A stretch of 64,000 bases of DNA from an uncultured Lactobacillus sp. (GCA_937874695.1 CALNAJ010000044.1:26763-90762); one strand, 5' to 3'. Positions 1 to 8,637 are shown, numbered from the stretch's first letter. The notes: a model not told the origin generated them from the letters alone. Made by a program: numbers and translations.

Positions 1-172
1 CGAATCAGGTATCGGTGCTGAAATCGAAAGCGGCAAGGCTGACTTCAAGTCCCTTGAAAAGTACGCTATCGACATGCCACAATCACAATTGATTGCTGCT
101 ACGCACTCAGATCACTTGGAAGAAGTCAAGGATACGATCAACCATTACATCATTGACACTTTGAGCAAGTAA
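1..172 (+). CDS. xylA: Xylose isomerase, C-terminal end (partial)
   Basis: The reading frame enters from the left edge (first full codon at base 2) and ends at TAA 170-172, giving the last 57 residues, which end in NHYIIDTLSK. The pattern (GIGAEIESGK, then SLEKYA, then an acidic/hydrophobic helix ending in NHYI-D) follows the C-terminus of long-form xylose isomerases such as E. coli XylA, which ends in NHYLFDK. The enzyme converts D-xylose to D-xylulose. XylB follows on the same strand, which supports the call. The catalytic part lies outside the window, so only the tail can be judged. Confidence 0.85.
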   Translation, partial: ESGIGAEIESGKADFKSLEKYAIDMPQSQLIAATHSDHLEEVKDTINHYIIDTLSK

Positions 173-203
173 TCTCGCATTCTGCGAAATAAAATATCAA
201 TAG

Positions 204-239
204 AATGGCGGACGGACGGTGTGTTCGTCCGCCATTTTT
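204..239 (+). terminator. Rho-independent terminator after xylA
   Basis: Perfect 11-bp stem AATGGCGGACG (204-214) with CGTCCGCCATT (226-236), followed by a run of T. It would cut or attenuate transcription between xylA and xylB. Confidence 0.85.
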
Positions 240-250
240 ATAACCAACGG

Positions 251-450
251 GTTTGGCCGCCTTACCGGGTGGTGAAAATAAGCTGGAACGCTGGGGCGGA
301 CGCCCGGAGCCAAAGAGCGGTCTCCAGGCTTGCTTTGAACCTCTGAGAACCGAGTTTCAAAGGCACCAATTCTCTAAGCAGCAAAATACGCTACTAAGAG
401 AATTTCCACGGCTGAGCTTATTTTCACCACCCTCACGGCTAACTTAGATC
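251..450 (+). repeat. Family I intergenic repeat, copy A
   Basis: About 200 bp, related to copies at 17316, 38450, 40121, 47099, 62168 and 62530. It has outer inverted arms (GGTGAAAATAAG near 271 pairing with CTTATTTTCACC near 418) and inner stem-loops, one being TTCTCTAAGC...GCTACTAAGAGAA. An open frame across it (253-447) is not a gene: it follows the repeat, not the operon. It lies between xylA and xylB. Confidence 0.9.
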
Positions 451-454
451 GACC

Positions 455-574
455 AAGAAAACGCGTTGGTAATCAAGTCTGGTTGGTGTGGCTTAATCAA
501 AGTTCACTTGATCAACCGGCTTGCTGACATTATGACATTAAAAAAGACGAAACGACAATTAGGAGGAATGACCG
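455..574 (+). promoter_or_regulatory. xylB leader with possible split XylR-type operator
   Basis: A GGTTGGTGTGG block near 480 and a TTGATCAACCGG block near 507 form loosely spaced inverted GGTTG/CAACC half-sites like the tight operators before the xylT genes. The ribosome site AGGAGG lies about 8 bases before the xylB ATG. No convincing -35/-10 pair is seen, so read-through from xylA remains possible. Confidence 0.35.
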
Positions 575-2083
575 ATGGGGAAGTACGTTCTCGGTGTTGA
601 CCTAGGAACGAGTGCCGTTAAGGTTTCCGCACTAGATCACAGTGGGCAGATTGTCGCCCAAGAGAGTTTTGATTACGATTTGATTCAGAAGAAGCCTGGC
701 TACAACGAACAGAATCCAGAGGACTGGGTTTCTGGGACGACTGTTGCGATTGTGCGTTTGATTTTAAACGATCACTTAACGGCTAGCGAAATTGAAGGCT
801 TGAGCTTTTCCGGGCAAATGCACGGATTAGTTCTGCTGGATAAGGACAAGAAGGTTCTGCGGCCATCCATTCTGTGGAACGATACGCGGAGTACGCCACA
901 ACGTGAAGAAATCGAAGCCAAGATGGGCGACGAATTCGTTGATATTACGCGGAACCAACCACTGGAAGGGTTCACGTTAACCAAGTTGTTGTGGGTTAAG
1001 GAAAACGAACCAGATATTTGGGCTCAGGCCAAGTACTTTGTTCTGCCTAAGGATTACGTGCGTTACCGCATGACTGGCAACCTGGCTATGGATTATTCCG
1101 ATGCCACTGGGACTGTTTTGCTCGACGTTGCTAAGGGCGAATGGAGCAAGAAGATTTGTGAGACCTTCGATATTCCAATGAGCATGTGTCCACCATTGAT
1201 TAAGTCTGTTGATTTCGCTGGGACGGTTACGCCGGCCTATGCCGAATTCTCTGGCTTGACTACGGACACCAAGGTCTTTGGTGGGGCTGCTGACAACGCC
1301 GCTGGGGCTGTTGGTGCCGGGATCTTACACCCGAACATGGTCTTATCCAGTATCGGGACGTCCGGTGTTGTCTTGAAGTATGAAGACACGCCTGACGTAA
1401 ATTATCATGGTGTCGTGCAATTCGAAGACCATGCTATTCCTGACAAATACTACTCCATGGGGGTTACTTTAGCCGCTGGGTACTCACTCAGCTGGTTCAA
1501 GAAGACCTTCGCACCAAACGAAGACTTCACGGACTTCGTGGCGAGTGCGGCTAAGTCCACGGTCGGGGCCAATGGGTTGCTCTACACCCCTTACATTGTG
1601 GGTGAACGGGCACCATACGCCGACGCTGACATCCGGGGGAGCTTTACCGGGGTCGATGGCACGCACAAGCGCTACGACTTCGTTCGGGCCGTTCTGGAAG
1701 GCATCGTCTTCTCCTTCAGAGACTTGTTCGATATCTATGAAGAAAACGGTGGGGACTTCGATACGGTCGTTTCCATCGGTGGTGGGGCTAAGAGCCCACT
1801 CTGGCTACAGATCCAAGCCGACATCTTTAACCGTAAAGTTGTCAGCTTGAAGAACGAGCAGGGTCCTGGTATGGGGGCAGCGATGATTGCTGCTACTGGC
1901 CTGGGCTGGTTCGATTCCTTACAGGACTGTGCTGAAACCTTCGTTCACTTCGGCAAGGCTTACGAACCAAACCCAGAGAACGCGGCTAAATATGCCAAGA
2001 TGCACAAAATTTACAAGCAGGTTTACCAACAAACGAAGAGTATCAGTGCTCAGCTGTTGGATTACCGGCGTAAAGAACTTTAA
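575..2083 (+). CDS. xylB: Xylulokinase
   Basis: Phosphorylates D-xylulose to D-xylulose-5-phosphate with ATP, feeding the phosphoketolase pathway in the cytoplasm. The 502-residue length is normal for FGGY-family xylulokinases. The N-terminal ATPase signature VDLGTSAVK (residues 8-16), the substrate-region SGQMHGLVLLD block near residue 80, the GGAADNAAGAVGAG segment holding the expected catalytic Asp, and the C-terminal GGGAKSPLWLQIQAD block near residue 400 are all present. The start is an ATG with AGGAGG about 8 bases upstream. It follows xylA on the same strand but is separated by a terminator and a family I repeat, so it may be partly uncoupled from xylA. A terminator follows at 2105. 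Confidence 0.95.
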   Translation: MGKYVLGVDLGTSAVKVSALDHSGQIVAQESFDYDLIQKKPGYNEQNPEDWVSGTTVAIVRLILNDHLTASEIEGLSFSGQMHGLVLLDKDKKVLRPSILWNDTRSTPQREEIEAKMGDEFVDITRNQPLEGFTLTKLLWVKENEPDIWAQAKYFVLPKDYVRYRMTGNLAMDYSDATGTVLLDVAKGEWSKKICETFDIPMSMCPPLIKSVDFAGTVTPAYAEFSGLTTDTKVFGGAADNAAGAVGAGILHPNMVLSSIGTSGVVLKYEDTPDVNYHGVVQFEDHAIPDKYYSMGVTLAAGYSLSWFKKTFAPNEDFTDFVASAAKSTVGANGLLYTPYIVGERAPYADADIRGSFTGVDGTHKRYDFVRAVLEGIVFSFRDLFDIYEENGGDFDTVVSIGGGAKSPLWLQIQADIFNRKVVSLKNEQGPGMGAAMIAATGLGWFDSLQDCAETFVHFGKAYEPNPENAAKYAKMHKIYKQVYQQTKSISAQLLDYRRKEL

Positions 2084-2104
2084 GACTGATTATGGGATAT
2101 GGGG

Positions 2105-2135
2105 AAGGTGTGGGAGAAATCCTGCACCTTTTTTT
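2105..2135 (+). terminator. Terminator after xylB
   Basis: 11-bp stem AAGGTGTGGGA / TCCTGCACCTT with GAAA loop, then T tract. Confidence 0.9.
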
Positions 2136-2298
2136 GTCGTTTAAATGGTCATCTCACTTTTTGGCAGATTGACCATAAATTATAAATTTCCTCACAAGGA
2201 GCAAGTCGTTCACTGAACTTTCAAAATAGTAAATGTGAATGATAGCTACCGGCCTTTTACTAAACAATTCGGCGATGAAACTAAGTGATTACTAAAAC

Positions 2299-2393
2299 TT
2301 GACAGAAATTGATCATTTATCTAGAAAACGCTTTCATTTTGATAAACAGCGTGCTATGATAGGCTCATGGTTGGTTGGGGTTATCAACCAACC
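2299..2393 (+). promoter_or_regulatory. xylT1 control region: cre box, promoter and XylR-type operator
   Basis: cre-like site AGAAAACGCTTTCA at 2323-2336 (CcpA). -10 TATGAT at 2355-2360; a TTGACA at 2299-2304 could serve a second promoter with TAGAAA. Operator GGTTGGTTG (2369-2377), 7-base spacer, CAACCAACC (2385-2393), perfect 9-bp arms just after the -10. The cre to -10 to operator layout is repeated before xylT2. The fit to a ROK-family XylR operator is inferred from context; no xylR lies in the window. Confidence 0.75.
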
Positions 2394-2484
2394 GGCATTA
2401 ACCAACTTACATTTTTCAGCTATACTTTCTCTACATACTGCCACTGCTGACATTGCGGCGCTGCCGTACTAAGGAGCGATATCT

Positions 2485-3858
2485 ATGCGAAAAGTTTCGA
2501 CCGGATTTGTTTACTTTTTCGGGGCATTAGGTGGATTGCTGTTTGGGTATGATACCGGGGTTATTTCCGGGGCCATTCTGTTCATCCAGAAACAAATGCA
2601 CCTGGGTTCTTGGCAACAAGGTTGGGTTGTAAGTGCTGTACTCTTGGGGGCCATCTTAGGGGCCGCCATTATTGGGCCATCCTCTGACCGTTATGGTCGG
2701 CGGAAGTTACTGTTATTATCTGCAATTATTTTCTTCGTTGGGGCGTTAGGTTCCGGGTTTGCTGCGGGATTCTGGACTCTGATTATTTCACGGATCATCT
2801 TGGGGATGGCCGTTGGTGCCGCTTCCGCCTTGATCCCAACGTACTTAGCTGAATTGTCGCCTGCCGATCAACGGGGGAAGATGTCCAGTCTGTTCCAACT
2901 GATGGTTATGACGGGAATTCTGTTCGCCTACATCACCAACTACGCCTGGGCCGGCATTGCCACTGGATGGCGTTGGATGTTAGGGTTCGCTGCAATTCCT
3001 GCCGCATTGTTGTTCTTAGGTGGATTAGTTCTGCCTGAAAGTCCACGGTTCTTAGTGAAAATGGGGCATTCTGACCAAGCGCGTGAAGTTCTGGATACCA
3101 TGAACAAGCACAACACGCCGGTCGTTGATAAGGAACTGACTCAGATTGAAGAACAAGCCAAGATGAAGAATGGTGGTTGGACCGAGTTATTTGGTAAAAT
3201 GGTTCGTCCGTCCCTTATTATTGGTTTAGGTTTAGCTATTTTCCAACAAGTCATGGGGTGTAACACGGTGCTGTACTACGCGCCAACCATCTTTACCGAT
3301 GTTGGTTTCGGGGTTAACGCCGCTTTGCTGGCCCACATTGGGATCGGGATCTTCAACGTTATCGTGACGGCGATTGCCGTGATGATCATGGATAAGATTG
3401 ACCGGAAAAAGATGCTGATTGGTGGAGCCATTGGGATGGGGGTTTCCCTGTTCGTCATGAGTATCGGGATGAAGTTCTCCGGTGGTTCGCAAGCCGCAGC
3501 TATCATCTCTGTTATCGCTTTAACCATCTACATTGCTTTCTTCTCCGCAACTTGGGGTCCTGTTATGTGGGTTATGATTGGTGAAGTCTTCCCATTGAAC
3601 ATTCGTGGGCTGGGGAACTCCTTCTCCAGTGTGATTAACTGGTCTGCCAACATGGTCGTTTCCCTGACGTTCCCAGCATTACTGAACTTCTTTGGAACTG
3701 GGAGCCTGTTCATCGGTTATGGTGTCCTTTGTTTCCTGTCCATCTGGTTCGTGAAGGTCAAGGTCTTCGAAACGCGGAACCGTTCGCTGGAAGAAATCGA
3801 AGCTACGTTACGGGAAAAAGCTGGTGTCGGCGAAACAGATTTGAGTTCTGCTAAATAA
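2485..3858 (+). CDS. xylT: D-xylose/H+ symporter, copy 1
   Basis: Major facilitator superfamily sugar porter with about twelve membrane helices, importing D-xylose with a proton. The 457 residues start MRKVSTGFVYFFGALGG, matching my recollection of L. brevis XylT. Sugar-porter signatures are visible: GYDTGVISGA (residues 21-30), DRYGRRK in the loop 2-3 region, PESPRF after helix 6, a second DRKKM in loop 8-9, and FETRNRSLEEIE near the C-terminus. The start is an ATG with AAGGAG upstream. A nearly identical paralogue lies at 6647, with the GH120 gene between them. Expected to be repressed by glucose through cre and induced by xylose through the GTTGGTTG operator. Confidence 0.93.
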   Translation: MRKVSTGFVYFFGALGGLLFGYDTGVISGAILFIQKQMHLGSWQQGWVVSAVLLGAILGAAIIGPSSDRYGRRKLLLLSAIIFFVGALGSGFAAGFWTLIISRIILGMAVGAASALIPTYLAELSPADQRGKMSSLFQLMVMTGILFAYITNYAWAGIATGWRWMLGFAAIPAALLFLGGLVLPESPRFLVKMGHSDQAREVLDTMNKHNTPVVDKELTQIEEQAKMKNGGWTELFGKMVRPSLIIGLGLAIFQQVMGCNTVLYYAPTIFTDVGFGVNAALLAHIGIGIFNVIVTAIAVMIMDKIDRKKMLIGGAIGMGVSLFVMSIGMKFSGGSQAAAIISVIALTIYIAFFSATWGPVMWVMIGEVFPLNIRGLGNSFSSVINWSANMVVSLTFPALLNFFGTGSLFIGYGVLCFLSIWFVKVKVFETRNRSLEEIEATLREKAGVGETDLSSAK

Positions 3859-3870
3859 GTGAGTTAACCG

Positions 3871-3904
3871 AGGGACCATTCCAGTGAGGATGGTCTCTTT
3901 TTTT
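3871..3904 (+). terminator. Terminator after xylT1
   Basis: Stem GGGACCATTCC / GGATGGTCTC with a short loop and a T7 tract. Confidence 0.85.
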
Positions 3905-4059
3905 GACTATCGGTAATTTTTTTAAATTATGAATTGGGCTAGTGATAAAGACCGATTGGAGGGGAGGGGCAAGTAATTGAACTAATTATTCAGGACAACC
4001 GTCCAAAAAATCGGATATTTCTGCAAACAATTAGAGACTAATTCGACTACACTAATAAA

Positions 4060-4073
4060 TGTAAGCGCTTCAT
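4060..4073 (+). promoter_or_regulatory. cre-like box before the GH120 gene
   Basis: TGTAAGCGCTTCAT fits most of the CcpA cre consensus, about 95 bases before the start codon. Unlike the two xylT genes, no GTTGGTTG operator is seen here. The interval 3905-4166 holds nothing else I recognise. Confidence 0.55.
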
Positions 4074-4166
4074 TAAAATGCAATGCGGACGACTGGCCAG
4101 TAACCAATTATGTGATAGATAGTTTGTCGTCCATGTACATACTTAATATTGAGGAGGCATTCAATC

Positions 4167-6200
4167 GTGAAAATCTATGTTGATGCAAAAGCCATCCACG
4201 ATGGCAACGGGACCAAGAAGGCGCCATTTAAGCAAATTAATGACGCTGCTCAGGTTGCCCAACCGGGTGACAAGGTGCTCGTCTTCCCTGGGACCTATCG
4301 GGAATACGTTAACCCTAAGAATGGTGGGACGGACGATGACCGGATTACCTACCGGAGTGTTGAACCCTTAAAAGCTATCATTACGGGTGCTGAAGCCGTT
4401 AAGAACTGGCAGCAATACCAAGGCAATGTTTGGGTTTCTCGGATCAATAACGGGCTGTTCGGCTCGTATAATCCATACACCGAATTTGTTATGGGTGACT
4501 GGTACTTCGGACCGGTAAACAAGCATACTGGTGCGGTCTACATGAACGATCGTCAATTCTACGAAACCACGTCATTGGAAGACTGTATCGAAGCGAAAGT
4601 TTATGGCCGTTCATGGGAACGGAAGAATTCCGTTTACAAGTGGTATACCGAACAGGATACCGGCCGGAATGAAACGGTTATTTACGCTAACTTCCAAGGC
4701 AAGAATCCTAACAAAGAAACTGTTGAAATCAACGTTCGGCGTGAAGTCTTCATGCCACAAGAGACGGGAATCAATAACATTACGGTCAGCGGCTTCAATG
4801 TCAACAAAGCGGCCACGACTTGGGCACCGCCTGCATCTTACCAAGATGGGATGATTGGCCCACACTGGTCTCGCGGCTGGATCATTGAAGATTGTGACAT
4901 TAGCCACAGTCGGTGTGCCGGTATTTCCTTAGGGAAGTACGAAGATCCGGTTAACAACCAATACTTTACTTACAAACATGTGAAGAGTCCAACTCAAATG
5001 GAACGGGACGCGGTTTGTCGCGGTCAATACCATGGTTGGCTGAAGGAAAACATCGGCCATCACATCATCCGTCGCAACAACATTCACCACTGTGAACAAG
5101 ACGGAATCGTTGGTCGTCAAGGTGGGGTCTTCAGTATTATCGAAGACAACCACATTCACGACATCAACAACATGCAAGAGTTAGCTGGTGCTGAAATCGC
5201 CGGGATCAAGATGCACGCCGCTATCGACGTTATTATCCGTCGTAACCACATCAACGATTGCACGATGGGTATCTGGACCGACTGGGAAGCCCAAGGAACC
5301 CGGATCACGCAAAACCTGTTGGATCACAACTATGCGCCAACTGGCACTGCAGAACGGATCATTGGGGCGATGCAAAGCCAAGACATCTTCGTTGAAGTGG
5401 GTCATGGGCCAACCTTGATCGACAACAACTTGCTCTTATCTAAGGCATCACTGCGACTGGCAACGCAAGGGGTTGCCTGCGTGCACAACCTGATGCTGGG
5501 GTCGATTACCTCCATTGGGGCCAACACGGACTTCACCGTAGATGGCAAGAACCAACCACGGTTTACGCCTTATCACATTCAACACCGGACTGAAGTTGCT
5601 GGCTTTATGACGATCCTCCATGGGGATGACCGTTTCTACAACAACATCTTCGTTCAGAACTGGCCAGTTGAAAAGCCAGAAGAGGAAACGGTTGTTGATC
5701 GTGAACACGAAGATACTGAACAAGTTGGGACCAATGGTTTCGATGAGTATCCAACTTACGATGAATGGTACGCCCAATTTAAGAACGTCAACGGGACGTT
5801 TGCCAAGGAAACCGATATGTTTGACTTGATGAGTGCCCACTATGGTCACTTGCCAGTCTGGGCTGCCGGGAACGTTTACTTCAACGGCGCTAAGGCTTGG
5901 AAGAAAGAAACTGATAACCTGGTTAACACCAGCGACAAAGTTTCCGTCGAATTGGTCGAAGATGGCGACAAGGTTGCTTTGAAAACCAACTTGTATGACT
6001 TGATTGGAGACTACTACGAAGGGGTGATTACGACCGACACCTTGGGTGAAGCCTTCGAGCCAGAACAACGTTACGAACAACCAAATGGTGATGACATCAT
6101 CTTCAACGAGGATTACTTCGGTAACCATCGTGGGGTTTCAACTGTTCCAGGACCATTCGTATCAGGTAAGGATGCGGATGAAAGTCTTTGGAAAGACTGA
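4167..6200 (+). CDS. GH120 family beta-xylosidase (intracellular)
   Basis: Predicted to release xylose from the non-reducing end of xylo-oligosaccharides in the cytoplasm; no signal peptide. 677 residues. The N-terminus (KIYVDAKAIHDGNGTKKAPF, then AAQVAQPGDKVLVFPGTYRE) and the long run of short beta strands with paired Asn/His (RRNNIHHCEQDGIVG, EDNHIHDI) indicate a right-handed parallel beta-helix, closely following Thermoanaerobacterium XylC, the GH120 type enzyme. Two strongly conserved acidic blocks, GIWTDWEAQG (Asp372) and DIFVEVGHGP (Glu410), probably hold catalytic acids; this is inferred. The start is GTG at 4167 with GAGGAGG 8 bases upstream; an upstream TTG at 4149 overlaps that ribosome site and is rejected. 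It sits between the two xylT copies. Confidence 0.88.
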   Translation: MKIYVDAKAIHDGNGTKKAPFKQINDAAQVAQPGDKVLVFPGTYREYVNPKNGGTDDDRITYRSVEPLKAIITGAEAVKNWQQYQGNVWVSRINNGLFGSYNPYTEFVMGDWYFGPVNKHTGAVYMNDRQFYETTSLEDCIEAKVYGRSWERKNSVYKWYTEQDTGRNETVIYANFQGKNPNKETVEINVRREVFMPQETGINNITVSGFNVNKAATTWAPPASYQDGMIGPHWSRGWIIEDCDISHSRCAGISLGKYEDPVNNQYFTYKHVKSPTQMERDAVCRGQYHGWLKENIGHHIIRRNNIHHCEQDGIVGRQGGVFSIIEDNHIHDINNMQELAGAEIAGIKMHAAIDVIIRRNHINDCTMGIWTDWEAQGTRITQNLLDHNYAPTGTAERIIGAMQSQDIFVEVGHGPTLIDNNLLLSKASLRLATQGVACVHNLMLGSITSIGANTDFTVDGKNQPRFTPYHIQHRTEVAGFMTILHGDDRFYNNIFVQNWPVEKPEEETVVDREHEDTEQVGTNGFDEYPTYDEWYAQFKNVNGTFAKETDMFDLMSAHYGHLPVWAAGNVYFNGAKAWKKETDNLVNTSDKVSVELVEDGDKVALKTNLYDLIGDYYEGVITTDTLGEAFEPEQRYEQPNGDDIIFNEDYFGNHRGVSTVPGPFVSGKDADESLWKD

Positions 6201-6251
6201 GCAATAAAAATGTTCATATTACCAAGCAACATGATTTTTGTGTTGTGGTTG

Positions 6252-6292
6252 AGATTCTTACTAGGAAGAAATTCTAGTGAGAATCTTTTTTT
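6252..6292 (+). terminator. Terminator after the GH120 gene
   Basis: 13-bp near-perfect stem AGATTCTTACTAG / CTAGTGAGAATCT followed by T7. Confidence 0.9.
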
Positions 6293-6342
6293 GTTTACGT
6301 GTTATTATCAGCTTAACTATCCTGTGTGTATTTTTAACAATC

Positions 6343-6367
6343 ATTCTGTACAGGTTGTGTAAAGGTC
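6343..6367 (+). repeat. 25-bp direct repeat, left copy flanking xylT2
   Basis: Begins ATTCTGTACAGG and ends TGTAAAGGTC; identical to 8124-8148. The two copies bracket xylT2 and its promoter. Confidence 0.85.
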
Positions 6368-6508
6368 GGGATTGCTATGGCTAAACGTTGGCTGGTAGGA
6401 AATGAGTCATGACAGATAAAACCGAATGAATCATTTAACCAGTGAAATGAAAATAGCATATTGATTTTCACGGGTTTAGCAATCGTTGTGAATAATCTAA
6501 CTTTTTCC

Positions 6509-6579
6509 GGTAAACGCTTTCAAAAATATAATGTAAGTGCTATCATAGATAATATAGTTGGTTGCCGCAATCAACCAAC
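6509..6579 (+). promoter_or_regulatory. xylT2 control region: cre box, -10 and XylR-type operator
   Basis: cre GGTAAACGCTTTCA at 6509-6522, -10 TATCAT at 6541-6546, operator GTTGGTTG (6557-6564), 7-base spacer, CAACCAAC (6572-6579). The cre to -10 distance equals that of xylT1, and the motif CCAACTTACAT follows in both leaders, so the whole control region is duplicated with the gene. Confidence 0.75.
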
Positions 6580-6646
6580 GAGCAAACTACCAACTTACAT
6601 ATTGCATAATTCTGGCGGCGGAAACCGTGAAAAGGAAGTAATATCA

Positions 6647-8020
6647 ATGCGAAAAGTTTCGACTGGTTTCGTTTACTTCTTCGGTGCCCTTGGGGGACTT
6701 CTCTTTGGGTATGATACCGGGGTAATTTCAGGAGCTATTCTCTTTATTCAGAAACAAATGAACTTGGGTTCTTGGCAACAAGGCTGGGTCGTAAGTGCCG
6801 TACTGTTGGGTGCCGTTTTGGGTGCCGCAATCATTGGACCATCTTCTGACCGTTATGGTCGGCGGAAGCTCTTACTGTTATCTGCTATTATCTTCTTCAT
6901 TGGGGCTTTAGGCTCTGCATTCTCACCAGAGTTCTGGACGTTGATTGTGTCACGGATCATTTTAGGGATGGCCGTTGGTGCCGCCTCCGCCTTGATTCCA
7001 ACGTACTTGGCTGAATTGTCACCTGCTGATAAGCGTGGGACTATGTCCAGTCTGTTCCAGTTGATGGTTATGACCGGTATTCTGTTCGCCTACATCACCA
7101 ACTACTCCTTCGCTGGTATGTATACTGGCTGGCGTTGGATGTTAGGGTTTGCTGCTATTCCAGCCGCACTGTTATTCTTAGGTGGGTTGATCTTACCAGA
7201 AAGTCCTCGTTTCTTGGTTAAGACGGGTCACATTGACAATGCTCGTGAAGTCTTGGATACCATGAACAAACATGATACCAAGGCCGTTGACAAGGAACTT
7301 ACTCAAATTCAAGAACAAGCCAAAATCGTCAGTGGTGGCTGGACCGAACTCTTCAGCAAGATGGTTCGTCCTTCACTCATCATTGGTTTAGGCTTAGCTA
7401 TTTTCCAACAAGTCATGGGTTGCAACACGGTGCTGTACTATGCACCAACTATCTTTACTGATGTTGGTTTCGGGGTTAACGCCGCCTTACTTGCCCACAT
7501 TGGGATTGGGATCTTCAACGTTATTGTCACTGCCGTGGCCGTTATGATCATGGATAAAGTTGACCGTAAGAAGATGCTGATCTACGGGGCTATTGGGATG
7601 GCCGTTTCACTGTTCGTTATGAGTTTCGGGATGAAGTTCTCCGGCGGTTCTCATGCCGCAGCAATCATCTCCGTTATCGCTTTGACCATCTACATTGCTT
7701 TCTTCTCCGCAACTTGGGGCCCTGTAATGTGGGTTATGATTGGTGAAGTCTTCCCATTGAACATTCGTGGGTTAGGGAACTCCTTCTCCAGTGTTATCAA
7801 CTGGGGTGCTAACATGGTCGTTTCCTTGACGTTCCCATCCTTACTGGATTTCTTCGGTACTGGGAGCTTGTTCATCGGTTACGGTGTGCTTTGCTTGTTC
7901 GCTATCTGGTTTGTTCACGCCAAGGTCTTCGAAACGCGGAACCGTTCTCTGGAAGAGATCGAAGCTACGTTACGTGCCAAGGCTGGTGAAGGCGCAACTG
8001 AACCTCACACTGCAAAATAA
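6647..8020 (+). CDS. xylT: D-xylose/H+ symporter, copy 2
   Basis: Second MFS sugar porter of 457 residues, about 90% identical by eye to the copy at 2485. It has the same MRKVSTGFVYFFGALGG start, GYDTGVISGA, PESPRF and FETRNRSLEEIEATLR blocks. Start chosen at ATG 6647 with AAGGAAG 9-10 bases upstream; the open frame runs further up to 6461 but crosses the cre box, promoter and operator. Differences from copy 1 are scattered and mostly silent or conservative, but some segments (about 7690-7815 against 3528-3653) are nearly identical in DNA, suggesting gene conversion. It may take xylose too, or xylobiose given the adjacent xylosidase; the sequence alone does not decide this. Confidence 0.9.
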   Translation: MRKVSTGFVYFFGALGGLLFGYDTGVISGAILFIQKQMNLGSWQQGWVVSAVLLGAVLGAAIIGPSSDRYGRRKLLLLSAIIFFIGALGSAFSPEFWTLIVSRIILGMAVGAASALIPTYLAELSPADKRGTMSSLFQLMVMTGILFAYITNYSFAGMYTGWRWMLGFAAIPAALLFLGGLILPESPRFLVKTGHIDNAREVLDTMNKHDTKAVDKELTQIQEQAKIVSGGWTELFSKMVRPSLIIGLGLAIFQQVMGCNTVLYYAPTIFTDVGFGVNAALLAHIGIGIFNVIVTAVAVMIMDKVDRKKMLIYGAIGMAVSLFVMSFGMKFSGGSHAAAIISVIALTIYIAFFSATWGPVMWVMIGEVFPLNIRGLGNSFSSVINWGANMVVSLTFPSLLDFFGTGSLFIGYGVLCLFAIWFVHAKVFETRNRSLEEIEATLRAKAGEGATEPHTAK

Positions 8021-8038
8021 TTTAAATCACGTTTGAAA

Positions 8039-8070
8039 TGAGGTTGTTCCTGAGAGGGCAACCTCTTTTT
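8039..8070 (+). terminator. Terminator after xylT2
   Basis: Stem GAGGTTG (8040-8046) / CAACCTC (8059-8065) followed by T5. Confidence 0.85.
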
Positions 8071-8123
8071 ATTGTCATTGATATAGATTAACTTTACCGG
8101 ACACAGATATTGTTTTGACCTCG

Positions 8124-8148
8124 ATTCTGTACAGGTTGTGTAAAGGTC
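8124..8148 (+). repeat. 25-bp direct repeat, right copy flanking xylT2
   Basis: Exact match to 6343-6367, placed just after the xylT2 terminator. Confidence 0.85.
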
Positions 8149-8251
8149 AATATGAACTTTGTAATAACGGGGAAGCGACGGGCTTTAGCCGCCGTCAGTC
8201 GTCGAAAAATGCTATACTGATTAGGACTTAATCAAACCATTTAGGGGTGAT

Positions 8252-8629
8252 ATGATGATTGCAGAATTTGAAGACTATCTTGCTAAAATTGAAGACGCTG
8301 AGCACCAAGCCCGTGTTCGCGAGGTTTTAAACTGGGTACAGACGACCTTCCCACAGCTGGAACAACGGTATGCGTGGAATCAGCCGATGTTTACCGACCA
8401 CGGCACGTTTATCATTGGGTTTAGTGTGGCCAAGCCGCACATGGCTTTCGCACCGGAAGGCGTTGTCATGACGCAGTTTGCCGATCAGATTGCCGCCGCC
8501 CACTATAATCCTGGTAAGAAGTTTGGCCGCATCAAGTGGACCCAACCAGTCGATTATGACTTACTCCATCGGATTATTGCCTTTAACATTGCCGATAAGG
8601 CCGATTGTGAGACCTTTTGGCGTAAATAA
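8252..8629 (+). CDS. DUF1801 / YdhG-like iron chaperone family protein
   Basis: 125 residues. The order FEDYLAKI, then YAWNQPMF, then IIGFSVAKPHMAFAPEG and GRIKWTQPVDYDLLHRIIAFN follows the DUF1801 (YdhG/Fra) fold, whose Bacillus member is described as a frataxin-like iron chaperone. Soluble, cytoplasmic, single gene with its own terminator. The start may be ATG 8252 or the next ATG at 8255; AGGGGTG lies just upstream. Function here is assigned by family only. Confidence 0.7.
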   Translation: MMIAEFEDYLAKIEDAEHQARVREVLNWVQTTFPQLEQRYAWNQPMFTDHGTFIIGFSVAKPHMAFAPEGVVMTQFADQIAAAHYNPGKKFGRIKWTQPVDYDLLHRIIAFNIADKADCETFWRK

Positions 8630-8637
8630 TTAATTGT

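Noticed and set aside
253..447. 64-codon open frame before xylB
   Set aside because: It lies wholly inside family I repeat copy A; similar frames in copies F (47128-47352) and G (62130-62477) follow the repeat, not a gene. No ribosome site. Likely misannotated as hypothetical proteins.
5448..6128. 226-codon minus-strand frame inside the GH120 gene
   Set aside because: Shadow of the GH120 coding strand: no ribosome site, odd composition, complete overlap with a well-supported gene.
6461..6646. N-terminal extension of the second XylT
   Set aside because: It would read through the cre box, -10 and operator; ATG 6647 has a ribosome site and aligns with copy 1.
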